A stretch of 64,000 nt of DNA, from the NCBI GenBank assembly GCA_035582835.1, contig JAYKAV010000004.1, forward strand, positions 179,707 to 243,706, given 5' to 3'. The position numbers were made by a program, and so were the translations under genes. The notes under the pieces are model-generated. The model was not told the origin of the DNA. It saw nothing but the letters and a program-made list of their open reading frames with translations, and ran no database searches. The stretch is from Phoebastria nigripes. Lineage: Eukaryota; Chordata; Aves; Procellariiformes; Diomedeidae. Position 1 is the stretch's first letter. Each line of letters begins with the position of its first letter. Shown here in pieces: positions 23,600 to 36,932 of this stretch.

Positions 23600-26500
23600 G
23601 CTATGTACAGTTCTTCATATGCATGGCAATGGAAGCATACTTTATGCGGTCCTTTTTCCTCCCCTTGACTAATATGCTTTTAGGTTTTCCTACTTGAAGA
23701 CAAGTTCTGTTCAACTCTACTGTTGCAAAGTACTTTCATCTAAGACAGGAATAGGCTAATCTTTCACCTGGAAAAGTAATTTCAGCTGATCTTTGCCAAA
23801 AGCTGTCAGGCAAGACACCGAGCAAAAACTGTCACCAGTACAGAGGAGGGAGTGATATCACAGACTTCTTGCTAAGAATCCAAGGATAACTTTATTAAAC
23901 TCAGTGGAATGGGTGTAAACCAAAATTCTTGAGTATCGTGTTCTAATCTTGTAGATACCCGTTAGCAGCTTGGTCCAGGCACTACTGAGCCAGTAAAAAG
24001 CAGTGTACCATACCTCTGTTATGAGTGTTATCTAGACCTACTGTTTTGTAGGACTCACCCAAGCATTGCCCTCTGAAACATGAGCCATCGTATAGGGGAA
24101 GTTGTCAGTTATGTGGTAAACTACCAGTTTTTCCATACTGGGTCTGAGGACACTTCTGTTCCCAAAGCGTACTCCCCTACCAAATGCTGTTAAGATTTTG
24201 TCCTTGTCTAACCGTGCCTTAGGGGGAGTGCAGCGTATGTTGTTGATACTATCCCAGTTAGAGCATGACAGTTACTGTTGCCTGTTCTCTTGGCTTTGAT
24301 TTCTGATTCCTTTGGTTCAGTGATTTCTGAATTAAATATGTCCAGATGCTGTGTTTCATTTATTGTGGGTGCATGTGTACACAAACAAATAAGTGTTTGT
24401 GTTACTAGCCTTTATGCATCGTAGGAGTAATGGAAATATTTAAGGTAGCAAAACAAGGTAAAACCCTGTAAATGACCCAGTATGATTCTAAAAGTCAAAA
24501 TAATAAGTAATAAAATATGTTATTATTCTAGAATACATACTTATCTTCCAAAATGTGAATATAAATTCATACTTTTAAGCAACATATATAGCAGTTCTCT
24601 ACATTCACTGTCACTGAAAGTATTGCCATATGTATGTTAATTTTTCTTTTTTTTTTTATAATTTATTTCTACATTTCCAGCATCTTATGTAGCTTTCCTT
24701 AAAGCTAAATATATGCTGAATCTATTTTTTACCCCCTTGCACCAGAAAAGAAAGATGGAAAGGATGTGTATTTGAATAGTTCAGCACTTTTTTTTTTTTT
24801 TTTTTTTTTTAATTATGTTTCAAGTCCAGTCCTTAGACACTGTATTACTGTTAAATTTAGTCTCTTGGAAATGCTGCAGTCTGGTAAAATTGACACAAAT
24901 ATACTATTAACAAAGAATTTATTGATTCACTTACCAGAATATACATTAATAAAAATAAGTCCTCATTGCAGCTTGAGAAGTATTTTGTGAAAGACGGGAC
25001 ACATTGTTAGAAGGACTTTAAAGCTAATTGGTATGATTGTAATGATTTCAAAAGGCTGTTCCACAAAATCATTAAGGCTAGAAATTAATCTTTGAGCTAT
25101 ATTAGCTCAGAGACTTGCACTTTCTTCACACTTTGCAAGCACAACCAAACTGCCATTAAGTTCAAGGTGCCCTACATGATGCTTCATCAGAAAAGTGAAT
25201 TCATTTAAGAGTTTTGTTTCAGCAGTATGTAGCTATAGACAGAACAGTAGCCTATCATGATTGGCAGAGTAAGTGGCTTCACGATGGATGTGCATCCACA
25301 GGAGTCAGAAGATTTGCAAGTCACAGCAGGGTTTAAGGTCACTCAGCTAACTTTATTGCAGCAGTGTGCTTATCTCTGACTTAAAACAGTTCTTCTTAAG
25401 CATGATTAAAATGAATATACATGCCTTAATTATGGATCTGAAGTACCTAGGGCAAACACCAGTCCTTCAAATTCCTCTTCCATGTTAGCAGTTCTCATAA
25501 CTTCTTTCTTATCTGCCTCGTCAGAAACATTTTAAGACCTCGTTCCAGGACCACTGTTTTACCTGTCTCTAACCAAAGCTACTTTATCCCCTTCTGTATA
25601 CATTTCCTTAAAGATGCCCAGGAGTTGATATAGCACCTCTTTGCTTGGCAACTGCTAGAGAGAGAGGCAGCTGTAGCAACTGATTCTGTAGATAGTGGCC
25701 CCGTGCTATCTCCATTCTGGCAGGAAATTATCTAGACTTCCCCTCTTGGCTTTTCTTCTCTGGTAAACTAGAAATGTCTTTGAAATAAAGATAAGTAAGT
25801 CTGTTAAATGAAATAAAGGCAGAACCAGAAGTAGAAGCAGAGAGAGGCGTGATACAGTCAGAATCCTGGGCTAAGAAAATAACCGCTGAACAGCTGTAGA
25901 AGAGGAGGCCAGTTTAATTATTCTTGTAAATAGACACAATTGTTAAGATTGTCTATTTTAATTTGATTTAGATGTGTCCAAAAATCCTTTTTAGTCCTTA
26001 ACCACTAGCTTTATTTTTTTCCCTACTGTTNCTGTAGGAATACAATCTTCTACTTTCCTCCCATGTGGGAACTTTCTCCCATCTGAAAAGAGCCATCTGA
26101 TGGTCTGGGGAAGGCTTAGGAACTGAGGGAGTCCTTTGAGCCACCCTCTCTTTGTGTCAATAACTTACAATATTCATGCAAAAATGTATTTATTTTCCCT
26201 GTGCTTTCTGTCGTCCGTGACAGTAGTATAATACTTGATCGAAAGAGTTCTCTAGGCCTTTAGGAGAAGTATGTATTTTGCCATATGCAAGCCTGCAGAA
26301 CTACTAGTTACCACTGGTTTTGTTCTTCCATGCTGTTTTTGCTAGCAAATACTGCCGTTTTTCTAATGTCATCCTTTTTTTCCTGAATTCTTCACATCTA
26401 AAATTTCCTCCTGGATATCTATCCAAAATTCAATAGAACCACGGGAGTGTGCTTAACAGGAAGTTCCAGACAGCAGTGAGGGTGACTTGGTATTTTATTA

Positions 26501-26900
26501 TCGGGGATACAAGAGCTGAGAACAGGACTGATCTAACTTGCTCCATTTGCCATTCCTTAGAAGACTTGTTTACAGAACTGACTGTTCCAGAGGAAGTTCA
26601 ATAAATGGGAAGAATCAAGCCCAAATAGGCTGAATTAACCAAAATGTACAACATAAATCTCCCATCCCACCAAATTTTGTCCCCACATTATCCTCACTAA
26701 AACAACAGCAAACAAATGTTCTGTGTGATTGACATATGGTCCTGGGTGATTGTAATTTATCATATGCACTGAGTTGACACTACTGTCGAGATCTTGCATA
26801 AGCACATAATTTTGCCTTTGTATTTTTCTTATAGTATCTCAAATGGTATTTGCAAAATATAATCAAGTAATACTGACTGAATATAATAAAAATTACAGAC

Positions 26901-26972
26901 GCAGATTAGTACAGATTAAATAAAAAAATACAGATTAAATACAGATTAAAATACAGATTAATTCTGCGTAGT
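26901..26972. repeat. Short tandem repeat, unit about 11-12 bp
   Basis: Four to five imperfect copies of an ACAGATTAAAT unit. The second spacing is stretched by an A-rich insertion, and a degenerate copy (GCAGATTAGT) comes first. Confidence 0.75.
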
Positions 26973-27209
26973 CGCTGAACATGGTGATCATCTGACTGGC
27001 TCAGGCGTGCACCAGTGCTGAACTAGTTGTCTGAACAGACAGTGATGTGAAAAGGGCAGACTGATGGGCAAGCTCAGAATAACCTTCTTACTGAGGAACT
27101 TTCTTCATTACACAGTCAGTTAGCAGAAGGTTTCTCCTTAAAGTAAGAAAAGCTTGTGCTTTCTAAGTCTTCACAGTCCAATTTAAAGCTTTTGTACATT
27201 TTGCTAGTC

Positions 27210-27391
27210 TGCCGTAAGGTGAATTGGCTCATTCGTTGTTTGGATATAGGTCACCCCGTCAGTGGGGTTCTCTTTATAGGCCTATCATGGAATCGGATTG
27301 CTGTGGGATGGTCCTTACTCTATTCTGCAAGGTTTAAAAGCGGGCTATGTGACCTCAATATCTGTCAGCAGGTTTGTGGGATCGGTAACGT
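27210..27391. other. CpG-enriched unique block
   Basis: Seven CpGs in about 180 bases in a region otherwise nearly free of CpG, inside an 86-codon + frame (27156-27416) that resembles no known protein. It might be a conserved regulatory element, an exon, or part of a young repeat I do not recognise. No splice-site pair of convincing strength was seen. Confidence 0.25.
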
Positions 27392-27889
27392 AGAATTCAT
27401 ATATAACCTTGCATAGTACCTTTAGCCTGAGAATTTTTTTTTTTTTGACGCTTCCATTCTTTAAAATACAACAGAGGAGAATTTCAGCTAGAACACCTCT
27501 TTTGTCCTTTTTTTAAAAACTGTGCACAGGTATCTCAACTCATTCTTGATCAATGTGCCTGCTGGCTATAAGTTTTTCTTTAACATGGGTGGCAACAAAC
27601 ATGTTTTCTCCAGCTGCTTTCAAGATACCAATCCTTAAAGCAGAAAATCATGCATGCAAACTCTCCTGATAAGATAAAATCAAAATGTGGGACTGGCATG
27701 CATATGTGACGATAAATTTGTCAAAGTCATCAAAAATGCATGCTGGCACAGAAACTACAGCACTTACTAAAAACACTAACAGTGTATAAACTAACCAAAA
27801 TCCCATAAATTCTGTCTGGCATGCATTCTTTTAACAAACTATTATGTTATATAACAATTTTCATATTTATAAAAATAATACACAATTAT

Positions 27890-27965
27890 AAATTAGAATA
27901 TACAATTATAGATAGAATTGTAAAAGTGTTATATATAATTGTTATATATATATATATGTTATATT
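27890..27965. repeat. AT-rich palindromic tract with (TA)n
   Basis: ACAATTATA/TATAATTG-type inverted units and a run of TA dinucleotides. Confidence 0.7.
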
Positions 27966-30618
27966 ATTCATTTCTCAGTAGAAATTATCTTTTTTAGGGC
28001 AATGCCTGTCATATTAAAATCTCATCTGTGGTTCTGACATGAACTTTTTGACACAAAACAATTTTTTTATCTTGCTTAGAACTGCTCTGCAATTGCAGTT
28101 CTGATTATTTATCTAGATAGTGTCCTTTTTTTTTTTCTTTTCAGTACTGAATGCTGATTAAAAACAGCAAAAAAAAAAATCAAGTCTTAAGAAACTACCT
28201 TATGTTATAATCTTCTTTACTTTTCTTGGAGCTATATTAAAATCCCTCTTCTGAAAATTGATATAACGCAAATACACTACCTGGATATTCATTTCACTGA
28301 ATTCTAGATCTAGAAAATATGGAGCTATGAAAGAGACATATTTTTTCTATGTTTCAACATACATACAACCAAGTTTCTTCTGGAAAAAATATTATTTTAT
28401 ATGATTTATATATGTCTTTAATCTGAAAGTTGAATTATTCTGGGAGCAAATACTATTCTTCTGTTCCTTTGCTTTAGATGCTTAATTTCTAGATATTAAA
28501 TTTTGGTTGTTTCTGTAAGCCTATAGTTGCTGTAAACCTACAGTTGTTCTACATAGTGTATAAATAGAAGCACTGGCTGTGCGGATTTAAAAGACATTCA
28601 TACTATTGAGATGAATGTTAGATTTTGCTATCTTTTAATCTGATACTATAGATCTTTATTTGGACTCCTACATGAGTAAGGACTGTTGGAGTAGTCCCAA
28701 TATATAATATACACGGAATCACACTGTGCTATTAATCATAATTTTGTTTCTCGCTAGCTCTAATTACAGTCATTATACTGTCGTGGCATATTCATAATTA
28801 CATAACCCAAGAAGGTTAGTGAAAATCTTCAAAAATCTGCAGGGGTGCCTCTGGTTTTGGATGTCCATTTTGATTTACCATATGGTTCAGTGTTTAGAAA
28901 GCACTTAATATCCTTCAAACTTAATTTTGTCTCTTTGTATGTAAGCATTACAATGGGGTCTTAAATTACACAGTTGCATGCTTTTTTAATGGAACCTCTG
29001 CCTCATTCTTGCTGTGGTCCAGAAACCCTGGCAATCAGTGGAAAGGCTCCCTTAGTCAAGTGGAAGCAGCATGACCTTATGTGAAGTTTCCTAGCATTTG
29101 AGAGTATGCTTGGCAAACACAAATACTTTTGACATATATATCTTCATCTAAAAATAAGACCCTTTTCCATATTCTTCAATATTTTATGATTGGTGTAAAG
29201 ATTACTGAGTAGATTACTGATTTTAACATCAACCTACGTTAGCTCCAAATGTGAGTTTTGAGAAGTAAAGTTTGCTCACATATGTTATACCATAAGTAAA
29301 GCCAGTATTTTTTTTTCTGATGGTAGTCTGCTTCTGAACCAAATCTTGATTGCATTTTCTTTTCTGTATGGCTCAAATTCATGCTGTGTTCAAATTTCCA
29401 TGTGTTGCAGCATGCAATGCTGTAAATTGAAGGCAACTCTCTTCTTATTTTGGGAGGGAAATATAATCATTAGTTTGAGTAAGGATGATGAGAGGGAAAG
29501 ATTCCTATTTCAGAGCATGAATATTTGTATTCAGTTGGGTTTGAGAGCCTTACAAATAGCTACTGTGTAGAATTCCTTAAGGACAGGACAGTCCTAACAT
29601 TCTCCACGGCAATAAGGTGCTGCACTGTGACCCAGGCCATAGCCAAACATAGGATGGGTATTTCCAGGTAGCCATCTATTCTTGTTTTGGTGTCTGCCAT
29701 TTCAGACAGTGCATGACATACTTACATGACAAAGCTTGCTCAAATGGACAAAAATACCTCAATTTACATGTCTGGAATATATAAGTAGGAGAGTGTCTGG
29801 CAATTAGACTTCTGCTGACTGAGGCCGTGGTTCCAGTGGCTAATAATTATAGCTAAATTCTTACTTTTTGGAGTATATTCATAAACAGTAAGTTCATTGA
29901 AATAATTTGGGTCAGTTTAAAACAGAGTTCTAGATATTAACAACCTTTTTCTGATCACTGCTGAGTTCTATTATTGAACAATGGATTATCAATAAAGTGC
30001 TTTTCAGTCCTCTTTTTATAGAGAAGTATTAATACCTATAAAATTGTTACTCTCTGTTAAGTTTGCCAGACTGTATGGAGTGATGAGGGGAATTCTATGG
30101 GGAAAGTAGAGCACTCATGTTTCATACCAGTATGCCTTTAAATGCATGGTTTTTTTTTCTTGAAATACAGGTTCTCGTAATCCTATTCTCCTAGGTTATC
30201 TCCACCTAGCTATGGGATTATGTGTAGACAGTCTTCAGGAAATCTAATATTAATTTCAATTTTTCTTCTGGGATTTGAAGTTTAGGTCAAAAGTAGTGAC
30301 AGAGTGAACTACTGACATTTCGATTTGAATTCACTTCAACAAGATATTTTGTCCAGAATGGTTTGGAAGAGTACCAACGTGGCTGATAGATTTCATCGTA
30401 TAAAAAACAATGAAGAGAGAATCCAAGATCCCTATCATTAAAATCTTTCCTAATGAAAACTGTCTTTTACACTAAAACCCCTAACACAACCTGGAACTAT
30501 TTAAAGAGAAGTGCTGCAACATAAGGAGGAAAGCAAAGTCACTAGTAACCAAGACAATAACGTGAAGTGTGGGATTTGGGATTATTATTTTTTTAAAAAT
30601 TGAAGTTAACTAGTGCTT

Positions 30619-31148
30619 TTAATTACTTTCAGCATTGGATGGACCCAGTATATGGAGGGTTTGTGTTGTAAACTTGTGAAAACCATCAGTAGACAGTATT
30701 ATGGCCACATGCTTTTCTATCTGACCTTTTAAATTGGGTTTTTTTACTTGTTTGTATGAACTCTTATTTTTTGACAATACAGCATAAAATTCCTGGTAAC
30801 TCTGACTTTGACTACTTCTCTTCTGGGAGAGGATGTTCTTTTGTTTGCTTAAAGTATCTTGGCATCCTACTTCACTTGAGGGAACTCCTACAACTGGACT
30901 TTGCAGGGTTGTTCTTCGGGTTTTTGCCCTCATCCCCTCAAAACCAGGGGAATGACACGTGGAATTTTCTGAGCATTCAGAAACTTTTCAATTAAGTCTG
31001 AAACCTGAACAAATGGAATTGCTGTGACAAGAACAGATGTACTTGGCTTTCCTGCCTTGAACAGTCTCCACAACAGCAGCCAATTTGGCCCTAGTGCAGT
31101 CAGTTTTGTTTGAGACTTATGTGGTAAATCTTTTTGCAGAAGAAACAT
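30619..31148 (-). other. Pair of unrecognised overlapping open frames
   Basis: Two minus-strand frames of 72 codons (31148 to 30930) and 104 codons (30933 to 30619) overlap by four bases. Together they would give about 175 codons if joined by one frameshift. The 104-codon part is Lys/Ser/Gln-rich. I recognise no domain and no transposon signature around them. They could be the remains of a retrocopy or simple chance in DNA of balanced composition; chance is more likely. Confidence 0.15.
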
Positions 31149-34100
31149 TCAACACAGTATCTGAGCAGAGGTAACTCAGATTCACTGAGCTGCCAAACAG
31201 GGAAGCAATTTCAGTAGTTTTCTTTAAGATGGAAAGAGAAAACTGTTTCTGAAGTCATGTGATTTAACTGTTGTGAACACTTTTATGTCTTAACAGTCTT
31301 ACTCTCAGCGTAACTACTGTTTTCACTTTAAGTTTACTTGAATATTTTAGAAATATCATTAGATGAGCATGAGATGGCAAAGTATATTTTATTTGTATCT
31401 ATATTTATTGGAACTATGTGGATGGTACAGATCTCTTTAATGTATAGACTTGTTACCTAATAACTGTATTGTAATGTGTGGACAACGGTATGTGGGGAGA
31501 TATTTTGTCTTATTTGCTTATTAGCTGGATGAGCTTACTGTCTTGTCAGAAGTTGTAATTTTTAAAGAATTTTTAACAGTTTTCACAGATGTAATCACTA
31601 GTCTTTCAACATTTAACAAAATTGATTGAAACTTAATTGTTTAGTTTTTATTCCTTCTTCTCAAAATGCTTTCATATATCCTACATAAATTTATTTTAAT
31701 TTTGGAGATATTATAGGGCTTAGCAATATTCTCTGATAGGGATAAGGACTGTTAGTGAAGGCAACACTACCTTTTTAATAGGAAAATGAACTTTACAGGC
31801 TTTAAGGTTGTATAGGTTGGTTGTAGGTTGGTNTGTGTTATGTGAATAAACACCAGCTTCTTACAATTTCTAATAGAAAGTCATAGAGCAGAAACTATTA
31901 AAATCTAAAACACTTCATTTATTGTGAAGAAATTTAAAAAAAAAGAGATGCAATGTCAACAACTTCTTAAAAGTATGGTCATGTTTTGGCCTCCTTTTGC
32001 TTCATGCCAGTAGTGTGAAACAAAGCTAAATATAGTTAAATCGTTTTACTAGGATGACCTAAAGCTGCTTAAGACAACTCTAATCCACTCCCAAACTGAC
32101 AATTCCTAATATGCCCTCAATGAGCAACTGAGTATCATTTAAAAAATCTTTAGGGCAAAAAATATAAAGATGGAGTTGGCTACCTCTACCTCCTGAAGCA
32201 TCAGATGCATTTTATGAAAGAATCGTGTGACAAATGAAGGAGGGGCCATAGCAGGTAATCAGTTTTGTGTTGTAGATAACCATAGTAGAGTAGAATTGAG
32301 TTTTGTATAATAGCAAGCTGATTGTAATTACATTTATTTTTCATGACAAGTGTATGTCAGAACTCTAACCTGNGTTGCACTCATGTAGTTAAATTTCTAG
32401 GCCTGGACCTGGACCTTAAACTCTGCTGTGGTTCCACATGCTATGCGCAGAAATCTTCTTGATTCTTTCTGTGATAAAACTTACAAAAGTCAGACATTTC
32501 TGCTGCAGCTTTTGAATCCAAACATCATTGCAACTGTCCAACTACAGCTAGCTTTTGCCTTTTTTTTTTTTTTTTTTTTAAAAAAAGTTATCCAGGTAGC
32601 TGTTGAAAGCACCAAGGGTAAGTTACTCAGCGCCACATATGTAACAAGCTGAAGATATGGATGTCACACTTCTCACATACTGCAGACAATGAATTCAGAG
32701 CTGTGTGCAACTGTGGTTGATCTAAGCTATGGCTATTGATAAATGGAAAGGCTTCTGGTAGGCAAGGTAACGGAAAGCACTTTGCTTCCCAAGCAGGCCA
32801 GCTGCTCACAAACAAGTGCTCCATGGGGAAAATAATTCAATTCATATAATCATCACTGGCTCAGGAGTGGAAATAAAAGAAGAGAACAAAGAGGTGATGA
32901 AAGTTAGAATTTGGAGGGATTGACAGGAGGTTGGGAGGCTTTGCTAACACCCACAAAGCATTGATGGCACTTGTACATTAGTCTTTTGCTTTATTCATAG
33001 TGTTATTAATTTTTAAAGAACCATTAATATATTTCATTTATAGCAGTGAAATGTGCTGTCATATTCACTTTGAATATGTTTCTGGTATTTTTTTAGCTTT
33101 AACCTTGATCTGCATGTTCACCACATATGGGTATAAATTTGGAAGTCATGAAGTTGTTGTCTAAGGTAGCTGAAAATTGCCCAATAGTTTGTGAAGCACC
33201 TTTGCTCATAAGAAATGCTGTTTGTTTACCCTAGAAGAAAAATCTCAGGGAAGGTGTAGAAAGAGAANGATAAAGAAGGAAACTTGACATAAAAGAACAA
33301 AACAGCCCAAGCAAAGGCTATTAAAGAGTCTGACAGCAGAATAAAATAGATGAAACCCTCGAGAGTTCCCTCCACAAAATTTGGAAGGCTAGGACACATA
33401 GAGACAATCTTTTGGATTTTCTATGGGTTTATTCTGCTGCACAGAATTCAGGTGTTTCTTGAATCTTTTAAGGTTGCCTCTTTGACTTTGATTTTTTCCT
33501 GTTTTTGAATATCTTCATACAAAATAAATATCAGGCCATATTTCTCAACAAGAAATCTCTGTACTTCATTCAGCTGGGCTTTGCATTTGATCATCTACTT
33601 CAGATGTGACTACTAATGTCTCTCTCTCATGGACATTTTCAACAGGGCAAACATCATCAGTGACATCAAGGAAACCACAATGATTAAATTTGAATGAATG
33701 CTGTCATACTGCAGAAAGAGGTAGTATAATTGAGTAGCTTGCACTCTTCTTGATGATATATTACTTAGAAATTGTTCCTAACTGGTATCAAAAAAGCTAG
33801 TCGTGTCATGATATTGCAGCCATCAGCTTATGCTGTAAGTCTTGAACACATTCTGTCAGCAAACTTTGACCAGCAGTAAGTAGGTATAGGCTAAAGCTGA
33901 AATCTGAGAGCTAGGATGTGTTAAGAAAGCTAAGGGCAACAGAGATTTCTGCTTCCTTGTATGTTGTGAAGTCATCAGGAAGTGGGAACCATTATTCTGC
34001 ATTGAAACAAGATACACATCATTGCTTCATGTACTCCATCTTGCCTTTTGTTGAGTGGCAATGTCTCTCAGTTCATGTTTGTTTTTCTCAGCATAGATAG

Positions 34101-35830
34101 CTTCTAGTCTAGGCAAGAATAAAGACAGGTTAATCCACTACTCCTGAAAGGCTGATGACATCTGAAATGAAATGAGGAGACTGCAGAACTTGTGGTCCTA
34201 GAACAGCTCCAGGTTGTTCTCTAAGAGTGAGTTGACATCAGGTAAAATTCACTAGGATAATGAACAAATGCTTGGTTGTTTATTTAATTTACCTTCACCC
34301 ATTTCAGCTGCACACATCTTTTACTTTTCTGCTATTTTCTCCTCTCTAAATGCTTATGATGAACTGGAAAATAATTTGTATTATTTCTTATGAATATCTG
34401 TGCAACAAGTAAGTGAGAAAAAAGACTTTTGTTTACTTGTACTCAAAGAGATAATCTGAACTGGTGATTGGCAGAAACAGCAACAAAAATCAAGCAGTTA
34501 AAACAATTGAGAATGGACCTCTAAAGGAATTAACAGAAGAAAAAAATTGAGACATTGCTAGGAGATGTTACTTCCAGGTCTGCACTGAAGGTTTAGCTCT
34601 TGTTTTACTGAGGCTAAGGTGAGGTGCTAAAGGAACAAAGATCCCAATCTACTTGATTGCCAACGCTGTAGGTAGAGATGGGAGATGGCTGCAACTTGAC
34701 CCNTAGAGAGTAGGCTAGGAAGTGTCTAAAGATCGCAAACACAGTAGAAAATAGCACTGTAGTCCGAACTGTTGACCCACTATGCAATGTCAATGCCTTC
34801 CTATATTTATATACTTCAGGATATGTTTCCCCCTGTAGAAGTGGACATGAAACAAATTTTCCTTTCCCTGACTAACTGTTTTGTAGGGGATTGCATAATG
34901 GGATGTGGGGAAAAAAACCACACTTTAAACATCTATACATGTGTGTGTACATATGAGACTCCAGGTATCCAGGAGCTTTATTTCATAAAGCAGCTCTCTT
35001 GACCTTAGCTGTTTAATTAGGAATAGTAGAGGTCAAAATTAAAAGCGACGTAACCACCTTCCCTCTACTTTAGTACTCTTCAGTGTTCCTCAAGAGTCTG
35101 ATGCAAAAAAATCTCAAACCAAAACAAATTAAAAAAGAATAAATCAAAATAACTCCAAACCAAATATTGTCCAGAGTACTTCCCCACAGAAATTATAATA
35201 GCTCCCTTACTCTGACTGCAGCTCTGGGTGTAGCAAGAAGTTTTCTAATAGGAAGAAAATGCCTGGAACTTTAATGAAATGCCTGCTGAATACGTGTTTT
35301 AATAACATTTTACATTTGGTTTACTTGCTGACAAACTGAACATAGCGGTGGGGAACAAAATTTATTAGAATAAAACACTGCTTTCCAAATTGTGATAAAA
35401 TGTATTCATTTTGGGGAAAAAAAAAACAAAACAACCAACCCTAAAATTTCTACTTTGCAACAAAAGAAAAAGAAAGAACAGTCTAGCTTTGGAAAAAATG
35501 CTGCATCTGTACTTTCTTTAGTTTGGCATAAGAGTGACCATCCAGGGTGGGAGAACTCTACATGCCACTTCTTTCTAAGGGTATTTCAACACCCAACTTG
35601 AAATCTTCAGTTTCACTGTATACTCTTATAATTAGGTTGACATTATACTCCAAAATTATTTTTTGCTTAGCTGGTCTTGAAGCTTTTCCATTTTGTATAA
35701 ATAAATTTGCTTTTATTTAGCTTCCCCTCTCAGTCAATAGAATCACTACATTACTTATATAATTATGACCTCTAAGCTCTGCCTCAAGCCTCTTTAAAAA
35801 ACAGTCATACTCTAAAGGTGCCACGGGAAG

Positions 35831-35849
35831 CCACCCACTTGCTGGGTGG
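35831..35849. repeat. Small hairpin CCACCCA/TGGGTGG
   Basis: Perfect 7-bp stem with a 5-base loop, extendable by one G-U and one A-T pair as RNA. GC-rich stem in AT-rich surroundings. Confidence 0.6.
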
Positions 35850-35984
35850 TTGCACAGCAATGCTGACTCGTTATCTGCATTCAGCTGTCATTCAGGAAGT
35901 TATATTTTGAGGAATCTGAACTCTTACAGCCTCATGAATCAGATAGAGAACTGATTGAGGTGGACAGACTCATTCACACAGGCT

Positions 35985-36065
35985 TCTTCTGCATTCAGCT
36001 GAATTGGAACATCATACAGAAGAGTTTGCTTTTAGGGATAAATAGATTAGCTGGTTTGCAGCCAA
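35985..36065 (+). repeat. Diverged local duplication, copy 1
   Basis: Starting CTGCATTCAGC, this stretch aligns with 36594-36672: shared blocks CATCAT, GAGT-TGCTTTT, GGATAAA, GGTTTG-AGC. Identity is roughly 70-75 percent by eye with small gaps. A further CTGCATTCAGCTGTCATTCAG match at about 35,875 may be a third, shorter relic. Confidence 0.55.
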
Positions 36066-36593
36066 GAACTGTGACCTTTTGTAGTACACACAACCATGAT
36101 TTTTTTCTGATGAAATCTAGGTATTAACCCTGAAATACTGTATTTGGTATTTGAATTATTTCTCATGTCTTAGAAAAAAGATCTCACAGTTAAAGGGATT
36201 TATGCTCTATTTGGTAATCTCCTCTTGCCGTTACATTAAATAGCTAAAGCTAGGAATCTAATTCTTGCTGAAGTACTGAAAAGGTGACCTATTTACAGGG
36301 CTGTAGAGTGCATATGTCTCCCACTAAAGTCAATAGGGAACTGTTAGTGTCCAACACCTGAACTTGTGTCCATCTGTTTGATTCCTGGAAGGTATCTTTA
36401 GACACGTGCCATCTCACAAACATAGCCTAGATAAGTTGGTTGTTAGTGTTGCTGTGATTGTAAAATAAAACAGTAAAAATGAAGTATTTTGGTTTTAGTT
36501 ACCTTTATTGATATTGATTAAAACATGGGTTTTTTTCAGAGGCTCAGTGGGTTCTAACAGTTCTTTTGCTGATTGCTCTGAACGCAGGTTATT

Positions 36594-36672
36594 TCCCTGC
36601 ATTCAGCCATCTAGTTAGGGCATCATATATGAGAGTCTGCTTTTCAGGATAAACCGGATAGTTGGGTTTGTA
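36594..36672 (+). repeat. Diverged local duplication, copy 2
   Basis: Partner of 35985-36065, about 610 bases downstream in the same orientation. Either an old tandem segmental duplication or two fragments of an unrecognised ancient repeat. Confidence 0.55.
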
Positions 36673-36882
36673 GCTGAATGATTACACATACACATTTTAT
36701 AATACTTAGAAAGAATTTCTGTTATTTTTTTCTTCTCTTAGACCAATCTCTTTCTTTGAATGGCAGCTTGCCATCCAGATAGTCTTTAAAATTAAGTCAA
36801 AATTTCCTTCTGACAAATATTTTTTGCATATTTAGGGTATAAAGAGGAGAGATGTTTAAAATTACTGTTGTTTTGAAAGTTG

Positions 36883-36932
36883 TTTCAGTGTTCTCTCAAT
36901 ACAATAAAGAGTCATTTCAGAGAACACTGAAA
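36883..36932. repeat. Perfect 14-bp inverted repeat with 22-base loop
   Basis: TTTCAGTGTTCTCT at 36883-36896 and its exact reverse complement AGAGAACACTGAAA at 36919-36932. The arms include AGAACA, the steroid-receptor half-site. It would form a stable RNA hairpin on either strand. A miniature transposon relic, structured RNA or protein site are all possible. Confidence 0.8.

Larger units (their letters stand above)
23389..35980. other. Long repeat-poor non-coding stretch
   Basis: About 12.6 kb without any CR1 or LTR I can recognise and without a credible exon. It includes T-runs (24647-24657, 24788-24810, 27434-27446, 28126-28136, 32560-32579), AT microsatellites (23556-23599, 27890-27965), a short tandem repeat at 26901-26972, a CpG-enriched block at 27210-27391 and an unrecognised frame pair at 30619-31148. 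All open frames are 104 codons or less. Intronic or intergenic sequence is equally possible. Confidence 0.5.
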
